This document shows, piece by piece, positions 26,479 through 34,776 of a DNA stretch of 64,000 nucleotides. The position numbers and the translations under genes are program-made. The stretch comes from Paraburkholderia acidipaludis NBRC 101816 (lineage in GTDB: Bacteria; Pseudomonadota; Gammaproteobacteria; Burkholderiales; Burkholderiaceae): contig NZ_BAXZ01000020.1 of NCBI RefSeq assembly GCF_000684975.1, forward strand, positions 81,325-145,324, written 5' to 3'. The notes beneath the pieces were generated by a model, which searched no databases, was not told the DNA's origin, and was given only the letters and a program-made list of their open reading frames with translations. Numbering within the stretch: the first letter of the stretch is position 1; every line of letters begins with the position of its first letter.

Positions 26479-27711
26479 TCAAGCATGGTTCTGGATCGCT
26501 GCGGAAGTGGACACGGGTTTTTCGTCGAAATGGCAGGTCATCGCGACGAAGAAAGCCATTACGCCCGCGCCAATCAGCAGGTAAAACGCAAACAGGTACG
26601 ACCCGTGATTCAGCGTAATGAGGTGCCCCATCACGACCGGCGCGATGGCGCCCGCGATTTGCCCGCCAAAATTGATGACTCCAATGGTGCGGCCAACGTT
26701 TTCGGGCGGAAACTGTTTGAGCGGAATCGAAAAGACCGTGGTGTAGACGACGACATACGAGACCATGCAGAGCGTCCAGAAGACGACAAGCGCCGGCAAC
26801 GACGTAGTCATGGTCATGAGTGTGAGGAACAGTGCGCTGAGCAGGGCGCCTCCGGCGAGGAATGGCTTCAGCAGCCGGGCACCGCCTCGGTCGATGAGGT
26901 AGCCGGTCGCGATCGTGCCCAGAAAGGCCGCGGCAAATGGGACGGCTGACACGACCCCAATATGCAAGATATCGATTCCGTGCGCATGCAGCAAATATGA
27001 CGGCATCCACGACTGCAGTCCCAGCGAGATGATGCACGCGCCGAACCAGGTCGCCGCGATGCGCCACAGCAACGAAGAGGAAACGATATCGCGCCATGTC
27101 GACCGGTCCTTCGGCCTCGCGTCGTCAGAGATTAGTGACGGCCGCGGCGGAAGAGCCAGGAATAGCGACACGGCCACCACCAGCCCAAGCGCGCCGAGCA
27201 GTGGGAACGTCAGGCGCCAACCGTAGCGATAGATCGTCCATCCCACCAGCGCCGCGCCGACCGCGCCCCCGAGAAACGCCGTGCTCGCCATCAATGATTG
27301 AACGCTTCCCCGCTTTTCCCGTGGGAAAACTTCGGTAATGGCACTTGCATTCGCGGGCGAGAAGCTTCCTTCACCAATGCCGAACATCATCCGGAATGCG
27401 ATGAGCGACGCAAGAGACCACGCCGTGCCGGTCAGCGCGGTGAACGCGGACCAGACCAATAAACAGCCAAGCAGGACCTTGCGCGATCCATATCGATCAG
27501 CCAGCCAGCCTCCGCCCAATTGCATGAGCGCATAGGTTACGTAGAACGCGCCGAGCACATATCCCTTCGCCGCGTCATTCAACGCGAACTCCCGGGCAAT
27601 GGGGATGATCGCCGTTCCGATGACGATGCGATCGGCGTAAGCGACAAACCACGCGATAAACAGCGCCGCGAGGACAACCAACTGGCGTATGCGAGAGATC
27701 TGCGGCAGCAT
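26479..27711 (-). CDS. MFS transporter (ACS/hexuronate-like)
   Basis: 410 residues from ATG 27711, preceded by GACAGGATTT. Twelve hydrophobic segments; AYADRIVIGTAIIP, GGGWLADRYGSRKVL and RMMFGIGEGSFSPANASAIT are hallmarks of organic-anion MFS importers. First gene of the minus-strand operon with dadA and mlrC; presumably imports the compound they degrade. A porin gene and porin/peptidase remnants are divergent from it. Confidence 0.92.
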   Translation of the reverse strand: MLPQISRIRQLVVLAALFIAWFVAYADRIVIGTAIIPIAREFALNDAAKGYVLGAFYVTYALMQLGGGWLADRYGSRKVLLGCLLVWSAFTALTGTAWSLASLIAFRMMFGIGEGSFSPANASAITEVFPREKRGSVQSLMASTAFLGGAVGAALVGWTIYRYGWRLTFPLLGALGLVVAVSLFLALPPRPSLISDDARPKDRSTWRDIVSSSLLWRIAATWFGACIISLGLQSWMPSYLLHAHGIDILHIGVVSAVPFAAAFLGTIATGYLIDRGGARLLKPFLAGGALLSALFLTLMTMTTSLPALVVFWTLCMVSYVVVYTTVFSIPLKQFPPENVGRTIGVINFGGQIAGAIAPVVMGHLITLNHGSYLFAFYLLIGAGVMAFFVAMTCHFDEKPVSTSAAIQNHA

Positions 27712-28233
27712 GAAAATCCTGTCGGGACGAAATAAATGAGCGGCGATTGCGTTCCGGGCAAACAGGCGCCGCCGATCGGACGGACGTGGAGACGCCACTA
27801 TCAGTCAAGAAAATGAAGCAGGATATAGAAATGATGTACAGGGCTGCACTTTTAGTTAAGTTCGAACCAGGCCGCACAACCATCGGTCAAGGGGAGCAAA
27901 AACAATTCAATTGTGGGTGAATTTTGGCGCCAGGAAAGTACGGTCATGTTTTTTGCAGCACGTTAATGCCGTCCGTCTAACCTCCCAATATTTCCCCATG
28001 CCTGCATGCAGTGATCGTTTACTGACGCGAAGTATCGGCCGACGGGTTTCAGCTTCCCGCACGCATCATCGGCCGCCCCTCCCCCCCGCGCGCGTCTCGC
28101 GCGGATCACCATCGGGATTGCCGGGAGAATCGCCCTCGGTACACTGGCTCATTCAGCGTGAGCCGCGGATACCTCTTTTGCCGATTATTTCATCGGTGTG
28201 CCATATGCAACGTCATCCAGTTATGGCCCCGGC
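27712..28233. other. Intergenic region, mostly gene-free
   Basis: Upstream region of the MFS operon. Contains a run of A/T-richer sequence near 27840-27960 where the operon promoter is expected, but no convincing -35/-10 pair or repeat was found. From about 28160 a frame reads FADYFIGVPYA and leads into the porin remnant; its origin is not recognised. Confidence 0.35.
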
Positions 28234-28412
28234 GTAACCCAGTACGGCGTTGTGGACGAAGCGATTGGCTTTACGAAGGCTGCGCAGACGACATTCATGC
28301 AACAGAGCAGTGGCGAATGGACGTCCAAGGGGAGCTCTATGGCGTCGAGGATCTCGGCGGTCCATACACCGTCAGATTCTCTCCGGATCCGGAATCAATC
28401 ATCGTTAGTTAG
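28234..28412 (+). pseudogene. Outer-membrane porin, N-terminal remnant
   Basis: One frame reads GVTQYGVVDEAIGFTK, matching the start of mature Burkholderia porins (SSVTLYGVIDxGIxYT). After a frame change near 28320 another reads GELYGVEDLGGPYTVRFSPD, matching the usual GxRGSEDLGGGxKAxFxLE, and then a stop. Frameshift and loss of the barrel make it a relic. An intact porin begins 200 bases downstream, so this may be a displaced duplicate. Confidence 0.6.
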
Positions 28413-28574
28413 GATTCCGACAATTTTCCGGGTTGCTACGTCTTGCTGGGCAATGGCGTAGGCGAAGTGGGCGGCTGCGCCGTCCACAACCCGGCCTACG
28501 ATTTCAACGACAAGGCCGTTACCTGGGGCGCCGCCTGGTTCGCCGCGCTCGCGGAGCGCTATCTGAGTGCTTGA
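28413..28574 (+). pseudogene. M20-family amidohydrolase (hippurate hydrolase-like), C-terminal remnant
   Basis: Fifty-three codons immediately after the porin remnant read YVLLGNGVGEVGGCAVHNPA then YDFNDKAVTWGAAWFAALAE and stop. This is the C-terminal motif of M20 aminoacylase/hippurate hydrolases (LGNG...GG..LHNPxYDFNDExL..GAxYWxxLAE). No start or metal-binding domain remains. Its presence next to dadA and mlrC suggests the ancestral cluster also contained an amidohydrolase. Confidence 0.65.
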
Positions 28575-28609
28575 CGACACATCAAACCAAACCCGTTCAG
28601 GAGATCGAG

Positions 28610-29710
28610 TTGAATACCAGAAGGATGACAAAAGGGATTGCCGTTTCCGCACTACTGCTCGCGTGCGGCCTGGCAAAGGCGCAAAGCAACGTCACGCTGT
28701 ATGGTTTGCTGGACGAGGGTCTGCTCTATTCGAGCAAGACCCAATCACAGCCCTCACCCTCTGTGCAGGCCGGTCCCCATCAGATATCGATGCTGAACGG
28801 GGGCGGAATGGTACCGTCCATTTTCGGGGTGAACGGCTCAGAAGACCTCGGCGGTGGCTATAAGGCGACTTTCAAGCTCGAAAGCGGCATCAGTCTTTCC
28901 AATGGCGGCTTTTCAAATACGAACGGCGGGTTGTTCGGTCGCTTCGCATGGGTGGGACTCGAAGGCCCGATCGGTGCGCTGCGCCTGGGGTTGCAGATGT
29001 CGCCGTTCGAATACGCAATCGCCGATTCCGACGTTCTGGGGCTGGCGCTATTCGGAGGACCGGAAGTCAGCTACTCTGACTACGCATTTGCCACGGGTAC
29101 GTTCGTTGCCAATGCGATCACCTATACAAGCCCGAAAATCGGCGGCCTGACCGCAAGCGCGATGTTCGCGCCAGGTGGCGTGGCAGGCAACTTTCAGGCA
29201 GGTCGCGAATACTCGATGAGTCTGAAGTACGAAATCGGACAGTTCATCGTCGATGCTGCGTTCTTCGACGGCAACAGTAACGTGGACGGCCTCACATCGC
29301 AGTTCAGTCCCACCGCCATCGAGCTGGAGCCCTTCATCGGCAAGACGATTGGCCTCTCCTGGTTCGCCGGCAGTCTGACCACCAAGGCCTCGTTCACGAG
29401 CTACAAAGTCGCGGGATACGTAGACTACGACGTTTATAACGTCGGCATGCTCTATGCGATCCGTCCGAACTGGTACGTCAACGGCGAAGCATCGCTCACG
29501 AGCGACCGCAACCAGACGCAGAATCACTCGATCATGGGCGAACTGGGTACCGAGTTCTACCTCTCCAGGCGTACCTCGCTGTATGGAGAAGTCGGCGTGG
29601 TCAACAATCACGGCCAAATCTACTCCGGGCTGCAGGTCGACAACGCACTCTTCTCTCCGGCCAATGGCACGACGGTTTCCGGCGAAGTCGGCTTCCGCCA
29701 TACGTTCTGA
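28610..29710 (+). CDS. Gram-negative porin
   Basis: Outer-membrane diffusion channel of the Burkholderia porin family. 366 residues. Start taken as TTG 28610 because AGGAGA lies six bases upstream; the ATG at 28625 has a ribosome site too close. Signal peptide to about residue 25 (cleavage after AKAQ), then SNVTLYGLLDEGLLYS, GVNGSEDLGGGYKATFKLE and a C-terminal beta strand ending VGFRHTF with terminal Phe as required for BAM recognition. It may supply the substrates of the divergent MFS-dadA-mlrC operon. Confidence 0.92.
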   Translation: MNTRRMTKGIAVSALLLACGLAKAQSNVTLYGLLDEGLLYSSKTQSQPSPSVQAGPHQISMLNGGGMVPSIFGVNGSEDLGGGYKATFKLESGISLSNGGFSNTNGGLFGRFAWVGLEGPIGALRLGLQMSPFEYAIADSDVLGLALFGGPEVSYSDYAFATGTFVANAITYTSPKIGGLTASAMFAPGGVAGNFQAGREYSMSLKYEIGQFIVDAAFFDGNSNVDGLTSQFSPTAIELEPFIGKTIGLSWFAGSLTTKASFTSYKVAGYVDYDVYNVGMLYAIRPNWYVNGEASLTSDRNQTQNHSIMGELGTEFYLSRRTSLYGEVGVVNNHGQIYSGLQVDNALFSPANGTTVSGEVGFRHTF

Positions 29711-29906
29711 ATGCGCCGGGAGACCGTCGAGGAAGAGGTGAGGCCAGCTCGCGACGCGAGTCACATCGGCCGCGAGCCGTGCCCAGGGCGACGCCACGTG
29801 GTCGGGAAAGCGTCGGCAGGGGAACGGGCATTCCTCCCGCGACAGGCGCTACACCGGCTTCGGCCTTCAGCGAAATCAGGAATACTTTGACAACAGGAGA
29901 GTTCGT

Positions 29907-30275
29907 ATGCAAGCAATTCAGACATTCAAGCTGGCTACTGCCGCAGTGCTGGTCGCCGCTTCATTTCAGGTATGGGCCCAGGATGCATCGGCACCACCAG
30001 TTGCCGCGAGCGGTACGGCTGTTACCGCAAAGCAGCTGGCCAAAGCCGCCAGGGCGGCTGATCGCGTGCTCGCGCACAAGGTCCGTGCCACGCTCTCAAA
30101 GGACAAGAATCTCGACGTCACCCACGTCAACGTGCATGCGAAGGACGGCATCGTCACGCTGGAGGGAACGTTCCCCGAGCAGTCTCAGATCGACCATGCC
30201 ATTGCAGTCACCAAGGGCATTGCCGGCGTGAACTCGGTAGTCGATGCAATGGCTGTGCGCCCGGCCGGAAGCTAA
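29907..30275 (+). CDS. Periplasmic BON-domain protein
   Basis: 122 residues with a signal peptide (cleavage likely after VWAQ at residue 25) and one BON domain from about 50 to 118: RAADRVLAHKVRATLSKDKN, then VNVHAKDGIVTLEGTFPE and the GVNSVVDAM strand. BON domains bind phospholipid or the envelope and are often stress-linked (OsmY type). ATG preceded by AGGAGA. A paralogue on the opposite strand at 34274-34630 shares the layout. Confidence 0.88.
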   Translation: MQAIQTFKLATAAVLVAASFQVWAQDASAPPVAASGTAVTAKQLAKAARAADRVLAHKVRATLSKDKNLDVTHVNVHAKDGIVTLEGTFPEQSQIDHAIAVTKGIAGVNSVVDAMAVRPAGS

Positions 30276-30538
30276 ACGATACGGCTATTTTTCGGAGGAC
30301 GTCGATGACGAGGAAGATGCCGCGCGCAACTCGCCCGGCATCACTGCATACTCGTCGGAAACACCGCTGAGTATCGCACTAATCCTTGCTCGTGCCTTCG
30401 CAAGAAAATACCGCTTCATTAAAGCCGCGTTTTGCTCTCCAGCTCATTGCGACGCATAGCGTTTTCCCCCTCAACACGGGCTCCACGGACAACAATACGC
30501 TGATGACAAGGAAACGCGATAAATTGGCGTTTCACGGT
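30276..30538. other. Gene-poor interval
   Basis: Follows the BON gene. No frame with a family pattern; the base composition is less GC-rich near 30400-30530. I see nothing I can name. Confidence 0.35.
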
Positions 30539-30601
30539 TTACACAGTTTGCCATTTCGGCTGCCTTGACGGGATGCGTTTAGGTACAACCGAAAAGCATC
30601 T

Positions 30602-30739
30602 CGCACGGTAGCGCTGCATAGCAAACACTTTCCGGCTGAAGTCACCTGATGCCATCCGACGCACCTGGCGAACGAGCCCTGCGACCGGACTGCCGTCGTT
30701 GGCAATATCGCCGTCGCAGTAGGTGACCCGAATGCCCAG
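30602..30739 (-). pseudogene. Serine recombinase (resolvase family) fragment
   Basis: On the minus strand a frame reads LGIRVTYCDGDIANDGSPVA, then GLVRQVRRMASGDFSRKVFA. This resembles the resolvase-domain segment of large serine recombinases (GVxVxYCAEQFENDGSPxSxIVKxxKRxMAGEYSRELSxKVFAGQ) with a few residues lost after the SR pair. The catalytic serine region and the recombinase domain are missing. The surrounding 30740-31260 has no gene I can support. Confidence 0.5.
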
Positions 30740-31260
30740 GCCACCTCTGGGGCAACGAATACCGCAGAGGAGCGAACTATTGATGGACAGCAATCGAACT
30801 TCTTGAACTTCGATCGGCACGCTACCTGCTGGGTGAATCAGCGTCAATAATTATTGTAACTGTTTCACCAGACAGCCCGTTCTGCAGACGAAGCGATGTG
30901 GCCCTCCCTTGTCGAGCTCCCGTGGCCTGGCATGGCGCACCAGGTTGGACAGAGGTGGCGGGAAACCACATGCTCAGGACGGCACCGCCCCTACTGCGAC
31001 GCGATCGATCAGACGGAGTCGCGCACCGCACCCATCAATTTGTATCAGTTCAGTGGATTGACTGGCCGTTTCCAGGGCTCAACCGGCGCCGGAATGACTG
31101 GCTGCATTCCAGGTGAAGGGGCGCTTCATGGTCGCGTGCGGTCTCATGCGCTTTGCATTGCCCCATCCGCGACTTGCTGCGGGACGACCGCCCGAATGTG
31201 ACCCGTTTCGGCCATCGGCCGGCGATGGTCTACCGCTAAAGAGCGGACGTTCATTCGCAT

Positions 31261-31443
31261 ACCCGCCGATCGTCGCTACCGACGCCCGAACAGGTACTCG
31301 ACGCGCGCAAGTATCTGTGCACCCCTGACGGGCAAATCATCAGCCGAACGGTTCCGGGCGGCCATATCGGTTTGTTCATGGGCTCGCGCACGCTTGCCGG
31401 AGCGTGGCCGGAGATCGCGGCCTGGCTTGCCGGCAGCGCTTGA
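31261..31443 (+). pseudogene. PHA synthase-like alpha/beta-hydrolase, C-terminal fragment
   Basis: One plus-strand frame reads VLDARKYLCTPDGQIISRTV, then PGGHIGLFMGSRTLAGAWPE and IAAWLAGSA before TGA at 31441. The GGHIGLFMG...WPxIxxWL ending is typical of polyhydroxyalkanoate synthase-like hydrolases, where the His is catalytic. The nucleophile region is absent. It is a 3' remnant next to the orphan sugar-binding protein gene. Confidence 0.5.
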
Positions 31444-31540
31444 TACGGCGCGGCGTTGCGATTTTCGCCACGCGGATCGCCCATTCTGGCGAGCCGCATG
31501 GCCGTGGCCACGGAAAGACCCGTCATCCAGGTGCCGCCAC

Positions 31541-32830
31541 TCAGCGAGTCTTCGCCGCAAGGGCGAGCTTGTTCGCGGCCTCCTGCGCGCTTTCGTTGTC
31601 GTCGTTCCAGAAGTTGCCAAGCACATCGTAAAAGGCACCTTCCACCGCCGGCGTATCGACCATGTCGTGCGCCCACGACGGCACGAGCGTTCCCTTCGCC
31701 TGCGCGCTGGTGAAGTCGGCGGCCGAACGCTGCGCACAGGCGTCGAACTTCGACAGATCCATGCCTTGCCGCACCGGAATCGAACCCTTGTTGAGGTTGA
31801 AGATCTCCTGAAACTTCGGGCTAAGAAGCAGGCTCGCGAGATCCTTCTGCCCCTTCTCGACGTCCGCGCTCTTGACCTTGAAAAACGCGAAGCTGTCGAC
31901 GTTGAATGTATAGGCGGTTTGCGAGCCGGGTCCCGGCACGCACAGATAATCCTTGCCCGGCATCTTTCCGGCCACACTGAATTCGCCCTTGGCCCAATCC
32001 CCCATGAATTGCATCGCCGCCTTGCCGGAGATCACCATGCCGGTCGCCAGATTCCAGTCGCGCCCCGTCTGGCCCTTGTCGGTATAGGCCTTGATCTTCT
32101 TGAACGTTTCGAGTGCCTTGACCATGGTCGGCCCCTTGAGGGTCGCCTGATCAAGCTGCACGAAGGCTTTCCTGTAAAAGGCCGCGCCGCCCACGCCGAG
32201 CGCCACGGTCTCGAAGGTTTCGGCTTCCTGCCATGGCTGGCCGCCGATCGCGACCGGCATGATACCCGCTTTCTGCAGTGCGTCTGCAGTCCTGAAGAAC
32301 TCGTCCCACGTGGCGGGCGGCTGTGCGTTCACCTTCTTCAGCGCGTCGGCATTGATCCACAGCCAGTTGACGCGATGCACGTTGACCGGCGCCGCTACAT
32401 ATTGCCCCTTGTACTTCATGATGCCCGCAATCTGCGGGGGGATCAGCTTGTCCCAGCCTTCGCGTTTCGCTACGTCGTCGATCGAAACCAGCACGCCTTC
32501 GTCGCCCCACTCCTGAATGGCGGGCCCCTTGATCTGGGCTGCCGCGGGCGGGTTGCCGGCGATCACGCGCGTCTTGAGCGCGGTCATCGCGTTTCCTCCG
32601 CCACCGCCGGCCACCGCGAAGTCCTTCCAGGTATCGCCCTTTTCTTCAAGCATCTGCTTGAGGACCTGTGCCGATTTTGCTTCGCCGCCGGACGTCCAGT
32701 AGTGCAGCACCTCGACCTCCGCGGAGCGCGCCGCCCCGGCGGCGAGAAGCGCCGCGACGCCGAGCGAGCAGGCGGTAACCCTTGCAGTCTGGCCGGCCGG
32801 CTTCGGCAGGTTGTCTCGTTGGGTTCGCAT
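31541..32830 (-). CDS. Sugar ABC transporter substrate-binding protein (orphan)
   Basis: Periplasmic binding protein of the glucose/mannose-type carbohydrate ABC family, 429 residues. Signal peptide with likely cleavage after AARS near residue 37, then VEVLHYWTSGGEAKS; NWLWINADALKKVNAQPPATW and DWAKGEFSVAGK are typical of GtsA-like proteins. The permease and ATPase genes expected directly downstream are absent: the next 100 bases run into a hydrolase fragment. So it is an orphan unless it uses components encoded elsewhere. A LacI-type operator lies 48 bases upstream of its ATG. Confidence 0.92.
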   Translation of the reverse strand: MRTQRDNLPKPAGQTARVTACSLGVAALLAAGAARSAEVEVLHYWTSGGEAKSAQVLKQMLEEKGDTWKDFAVAGGGGGNAMTALKTRVIAGNPPAAAQIKGPAIQEWGDEGVLVSIDDVAKREGWDKLIPPQIAGIMKYKGQYVAAPVNVHRVNWLWINADALKKVNAQPPATWDEFFRTADALQKAGIMPVAIGGQPWQEAETFETVALGVGGAAFYRKAFVQLDQATLKGPTMVKALETFKKIKAYTDKGQTGRDWNLATGMVISGKAAMQFMGDWAKGEFSVAGKMPGKDYLCVPGPGSQTAYTFNVDSFAFFKVKSADVEKGQKDLASLLLSPKFQEIFNLNKGSIPVRQGMDLSKFDACAQRSAADFTSAQAKGTLVPSWAHDMVDTPAVEGAFYDVLGNFWNDDNESAQEAANKLALAAKTR

Positions 32831-32877
32831 CTGGCTGTCTCCTTATATCGTCGTGTTTTCATGTTGCATGACGCGGA

Positions 32878-32891
32878 TGTTAGCGCTAACA
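32878..32891. promoter_or_regulatory. LacI-type palindromic operator
   Basis: TGTTAGCGCTAACA is a perfect 14-bp palindrome in the 150-base region between the divergent sugar-binding-protein and lacI-family genes. The central CG and the TGTTA.../...TAACA arms fit operators of LacI/GalR regulators. Probably bound by the adjacent regulator, controlling both directions. Confidence 0.75.
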
Positions 32892-32980
32892 GATCACGCT
32901 GCCCTATCCGGATGAACCCTGCTTCAATCCCGCACTTTCCCGGGCTTCCCTTCCGGCATAGGCGAGGCGATACTCGCGTG

Positions 32981-34075
32981 ATGAAAGACAAACCGACTCG
33001 CGCAGCACGGCAGCCCGGAACGCTCCAGAGCCCGCGCAACGCCACGACCGCGACAGCCCATGAATCAGCGCGACGCCGGCAAAGCGGACGCGCGACGATC
33101 GCCGACGTCGCGGATCTCGCACAAGTCAGTACGATGACGGTATCGCGTGCCCTGAAGGATCCGGCGCAGTTGTCGCCCGAAGCACGTGCCCGTGTGGAAG
33201 CGGCCGTCGCCGAACTCGGCTACGTGCCGAACCACGCGGCGCGCACGCTCGCCTCGTCGCGCTCACGCGTCGTGGCCGTGCTGGTACCGTCTTTGTCGAA
33301 TGCGGTTTTCGTCGATACGCTCGCCGGCATTCAGGATTGCATGGGACCGGCCGGTTATCAGATTTTAATTGGCATTACAAACTACTCTCCCGAGAAGCAG
33401 GCGGAACTGGTCTCGACCTACCTCGCGCACGCACCCGACGGCTTTCTCGTCACCGGTATAGATGGCTCCGAAGCCATCTGCCAGCGCCTGGCGGCAAAAC
33501 GTGTGCCCGTGGTTCATATGTACGATCTGAGCCGGACTCCCGGTGAATGGTCGGTGGGTTTTTCGCAGCAGCGCGCGGGCTTCACACTCACGAAGTATCT
33601 GCTCGAACGTGGCTACCGGTACCCGGGATTCATCGCGGCGCAGCTGGATCCGCGCACCATGCAGCGTCGTGCCGGCTTTCGCCGCGCGCTGCGCGAGGCG
33701 GGTCTCGACCCCGATGCCGAGATACTGACCGACGAACCATCGAGCGTCGGGCTCGGCTCGAAACTGCTCGCGCGGATGCTCGAACAGGCTCCCGAATGCG
33801 ACGCGATTTTCTGCTGCAACGACGATCTTGCGCTCGGCGCACTCTTCGAGTGCCAGCGGTGCGGCATCTCCGTGCCAAGCCAGATTGCGATCGCAGGATT
33901 CAACGATCTGCCGCCTTCTGCATGGTCGACGCCGTCGCTCACGACCATCACGACGCCACGCTACTCAATTGGCTTCGAGGCCGCGCGACTGTTGCTGCAG
34001 ATACTGGACGGACATCCGCCCGAGCGGAGTTGCATCGATCTGCAGTTCACGCTCACGCCGCGGGAAAGCGCCTAG
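32981..34075 (+). CDS. LacI/GntR-type transcriptional repressor
   Basis: 364 residues from ATG 32981. An unusual hydrophilic, Arg/Thr-rich leader of about 38 residues precedes the LacI HTH (RATIADVADLAQVSTMTVSR) and hinge (LGYVPNHAARTLASSRS). The sugar-binding core runs to the end, with GFNDLPPSAWSTPSLTTI typical of gluconate-repressor (GntR-like) members. Divergent from the sugar-binding protein gene, with a palindromic operator between, so it most likely represses that gene and itself. Confidence 0.92.
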   Translation: MKDKPTRAARQPGTLQSPRNATTATAHESARRRQSGRATIADVADLAQVSTMTVSRALKDPAQLSPEARARVEAAVAELGYVPNHAARTLASSRSRVVAVLVPSLSNAVFVDTLAGIQDCMGPAGYQILIGITNYSPEKQAELVSTYLAHAPDGFLVTGIDGSEAICQRLAAKRVPVVHMYDLSRTPGEWSVGFSQQRAGFTLTKYLLERGYRYPGFIAAQLDPRTMQRRAGFRRALREAGLDPDAEILTDEPSSVGLGSKLLARMLEQAPECDAIFCCNDDLALGALFECQRCGISVPSQIAIAGFNDLPPSAWSTPSLTTITTPRYSIGFEAARLLLQILDGHPPERSCIDLQFTLTPRESA

Positions 34076-34273
34076 CTTGCCGTCGAGACCGGCGGCCAGG
34101 CACACGTGGCACCTCCGGCCCGTGCTTCGGCCCGTAGCCGCATCGTGCCGGCAGACAGCAGCACGACCAGCGAAAGATGACAGGATGCTGTCCGCGGAAT
34201 CCTGCGAACCGGATATGCAGTCTCACGGCGTCAGGCGACTTCGGCGTCTGCCTGACGCGGCCGAGAGCGCGCG

Positions 34274-34630
34274 TTAATCCGGTGTTTTGATACTCAGTCC
34301 GTTGCTCACTGAAGTCACCCCATCAACCTTCTTTGCAGCTTCGACCGCCAGGTCCATCTGGTTCTGGCTATCGCAGCTGCCGGTGAGCGTCACGACGCCA
34401 CTGACGACCTTGACGTAGATGTGAGTCGGATCCAGTCCCTTGGTATGGGCCAGTGCGCGATGGACCTTTTTGGCGAGCGCACGGTTCGCAGCCTTCGTGG
34501 CCTTGGCCGAAGTCGGCGCTGCTGCCACCGCGTTGTTTGCTGACGTATCGCTGGCCTGTGCATGGGCGCCCACGGCGAGCGCCAGTGCGAATGCGGCCGT
34601 GGCGGCCCTGGCAACCTGTATCAACTTCAT
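34274..34630 (-). CDS. Periplasmic BON-domain protein (paralogue)
   Basis: 118 residues: signal peptide ending AHAQ near residue 25, a short Ala-rich linker, then a BON domain (NRALAKKVHRALAHTKGLDP, VKVVSGVVTLTGSCDSQNQM, VDGVTSVSNGLSI). Same architecture and length as the gene at 29907-30275, with AKATKAANRALAKKV mirroring its AKAARAADRVLAHKV. The ATG is preceded by AGGAGA. The two copies flank the sugar-binding/LacI segment in opposite orientation. Envelope-associated role expected; precise function unknown. Confidence 0.88.
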   Translation of the reverse strand: MKLIQVARAATAAFALALAVGAHAQASDTSANNAVAAAPTSAKATKAANRALAKKVHRALAHTKGLDPTHIYVKVVSGVVTLTGSCDSQNQMDLAVEAAKKVDGVTSVSNGLSIKTPD

Positions 34631-34776
34631 ATCGATTCTCCTTGCTCTGAAATTTCTTCCTGATTTCTTCCCGGCTTAAGCGGATGAACCTCGGGGACGA
34701 AGCTCACGCGCGGGAAGTCCGGTCCTGCCAGCCCGGTTTCCCGCCTGACGAGTCGATGCGTGTTGCCGCTACGCCC

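Noticed and set aside
30822..31328. Short open frames on both strands between the recombinase and hydrolase fragments
   Set aside because: Arg/Cys/Ser-rich sequences without starts or similarity; likely random frames in decayed DNA.
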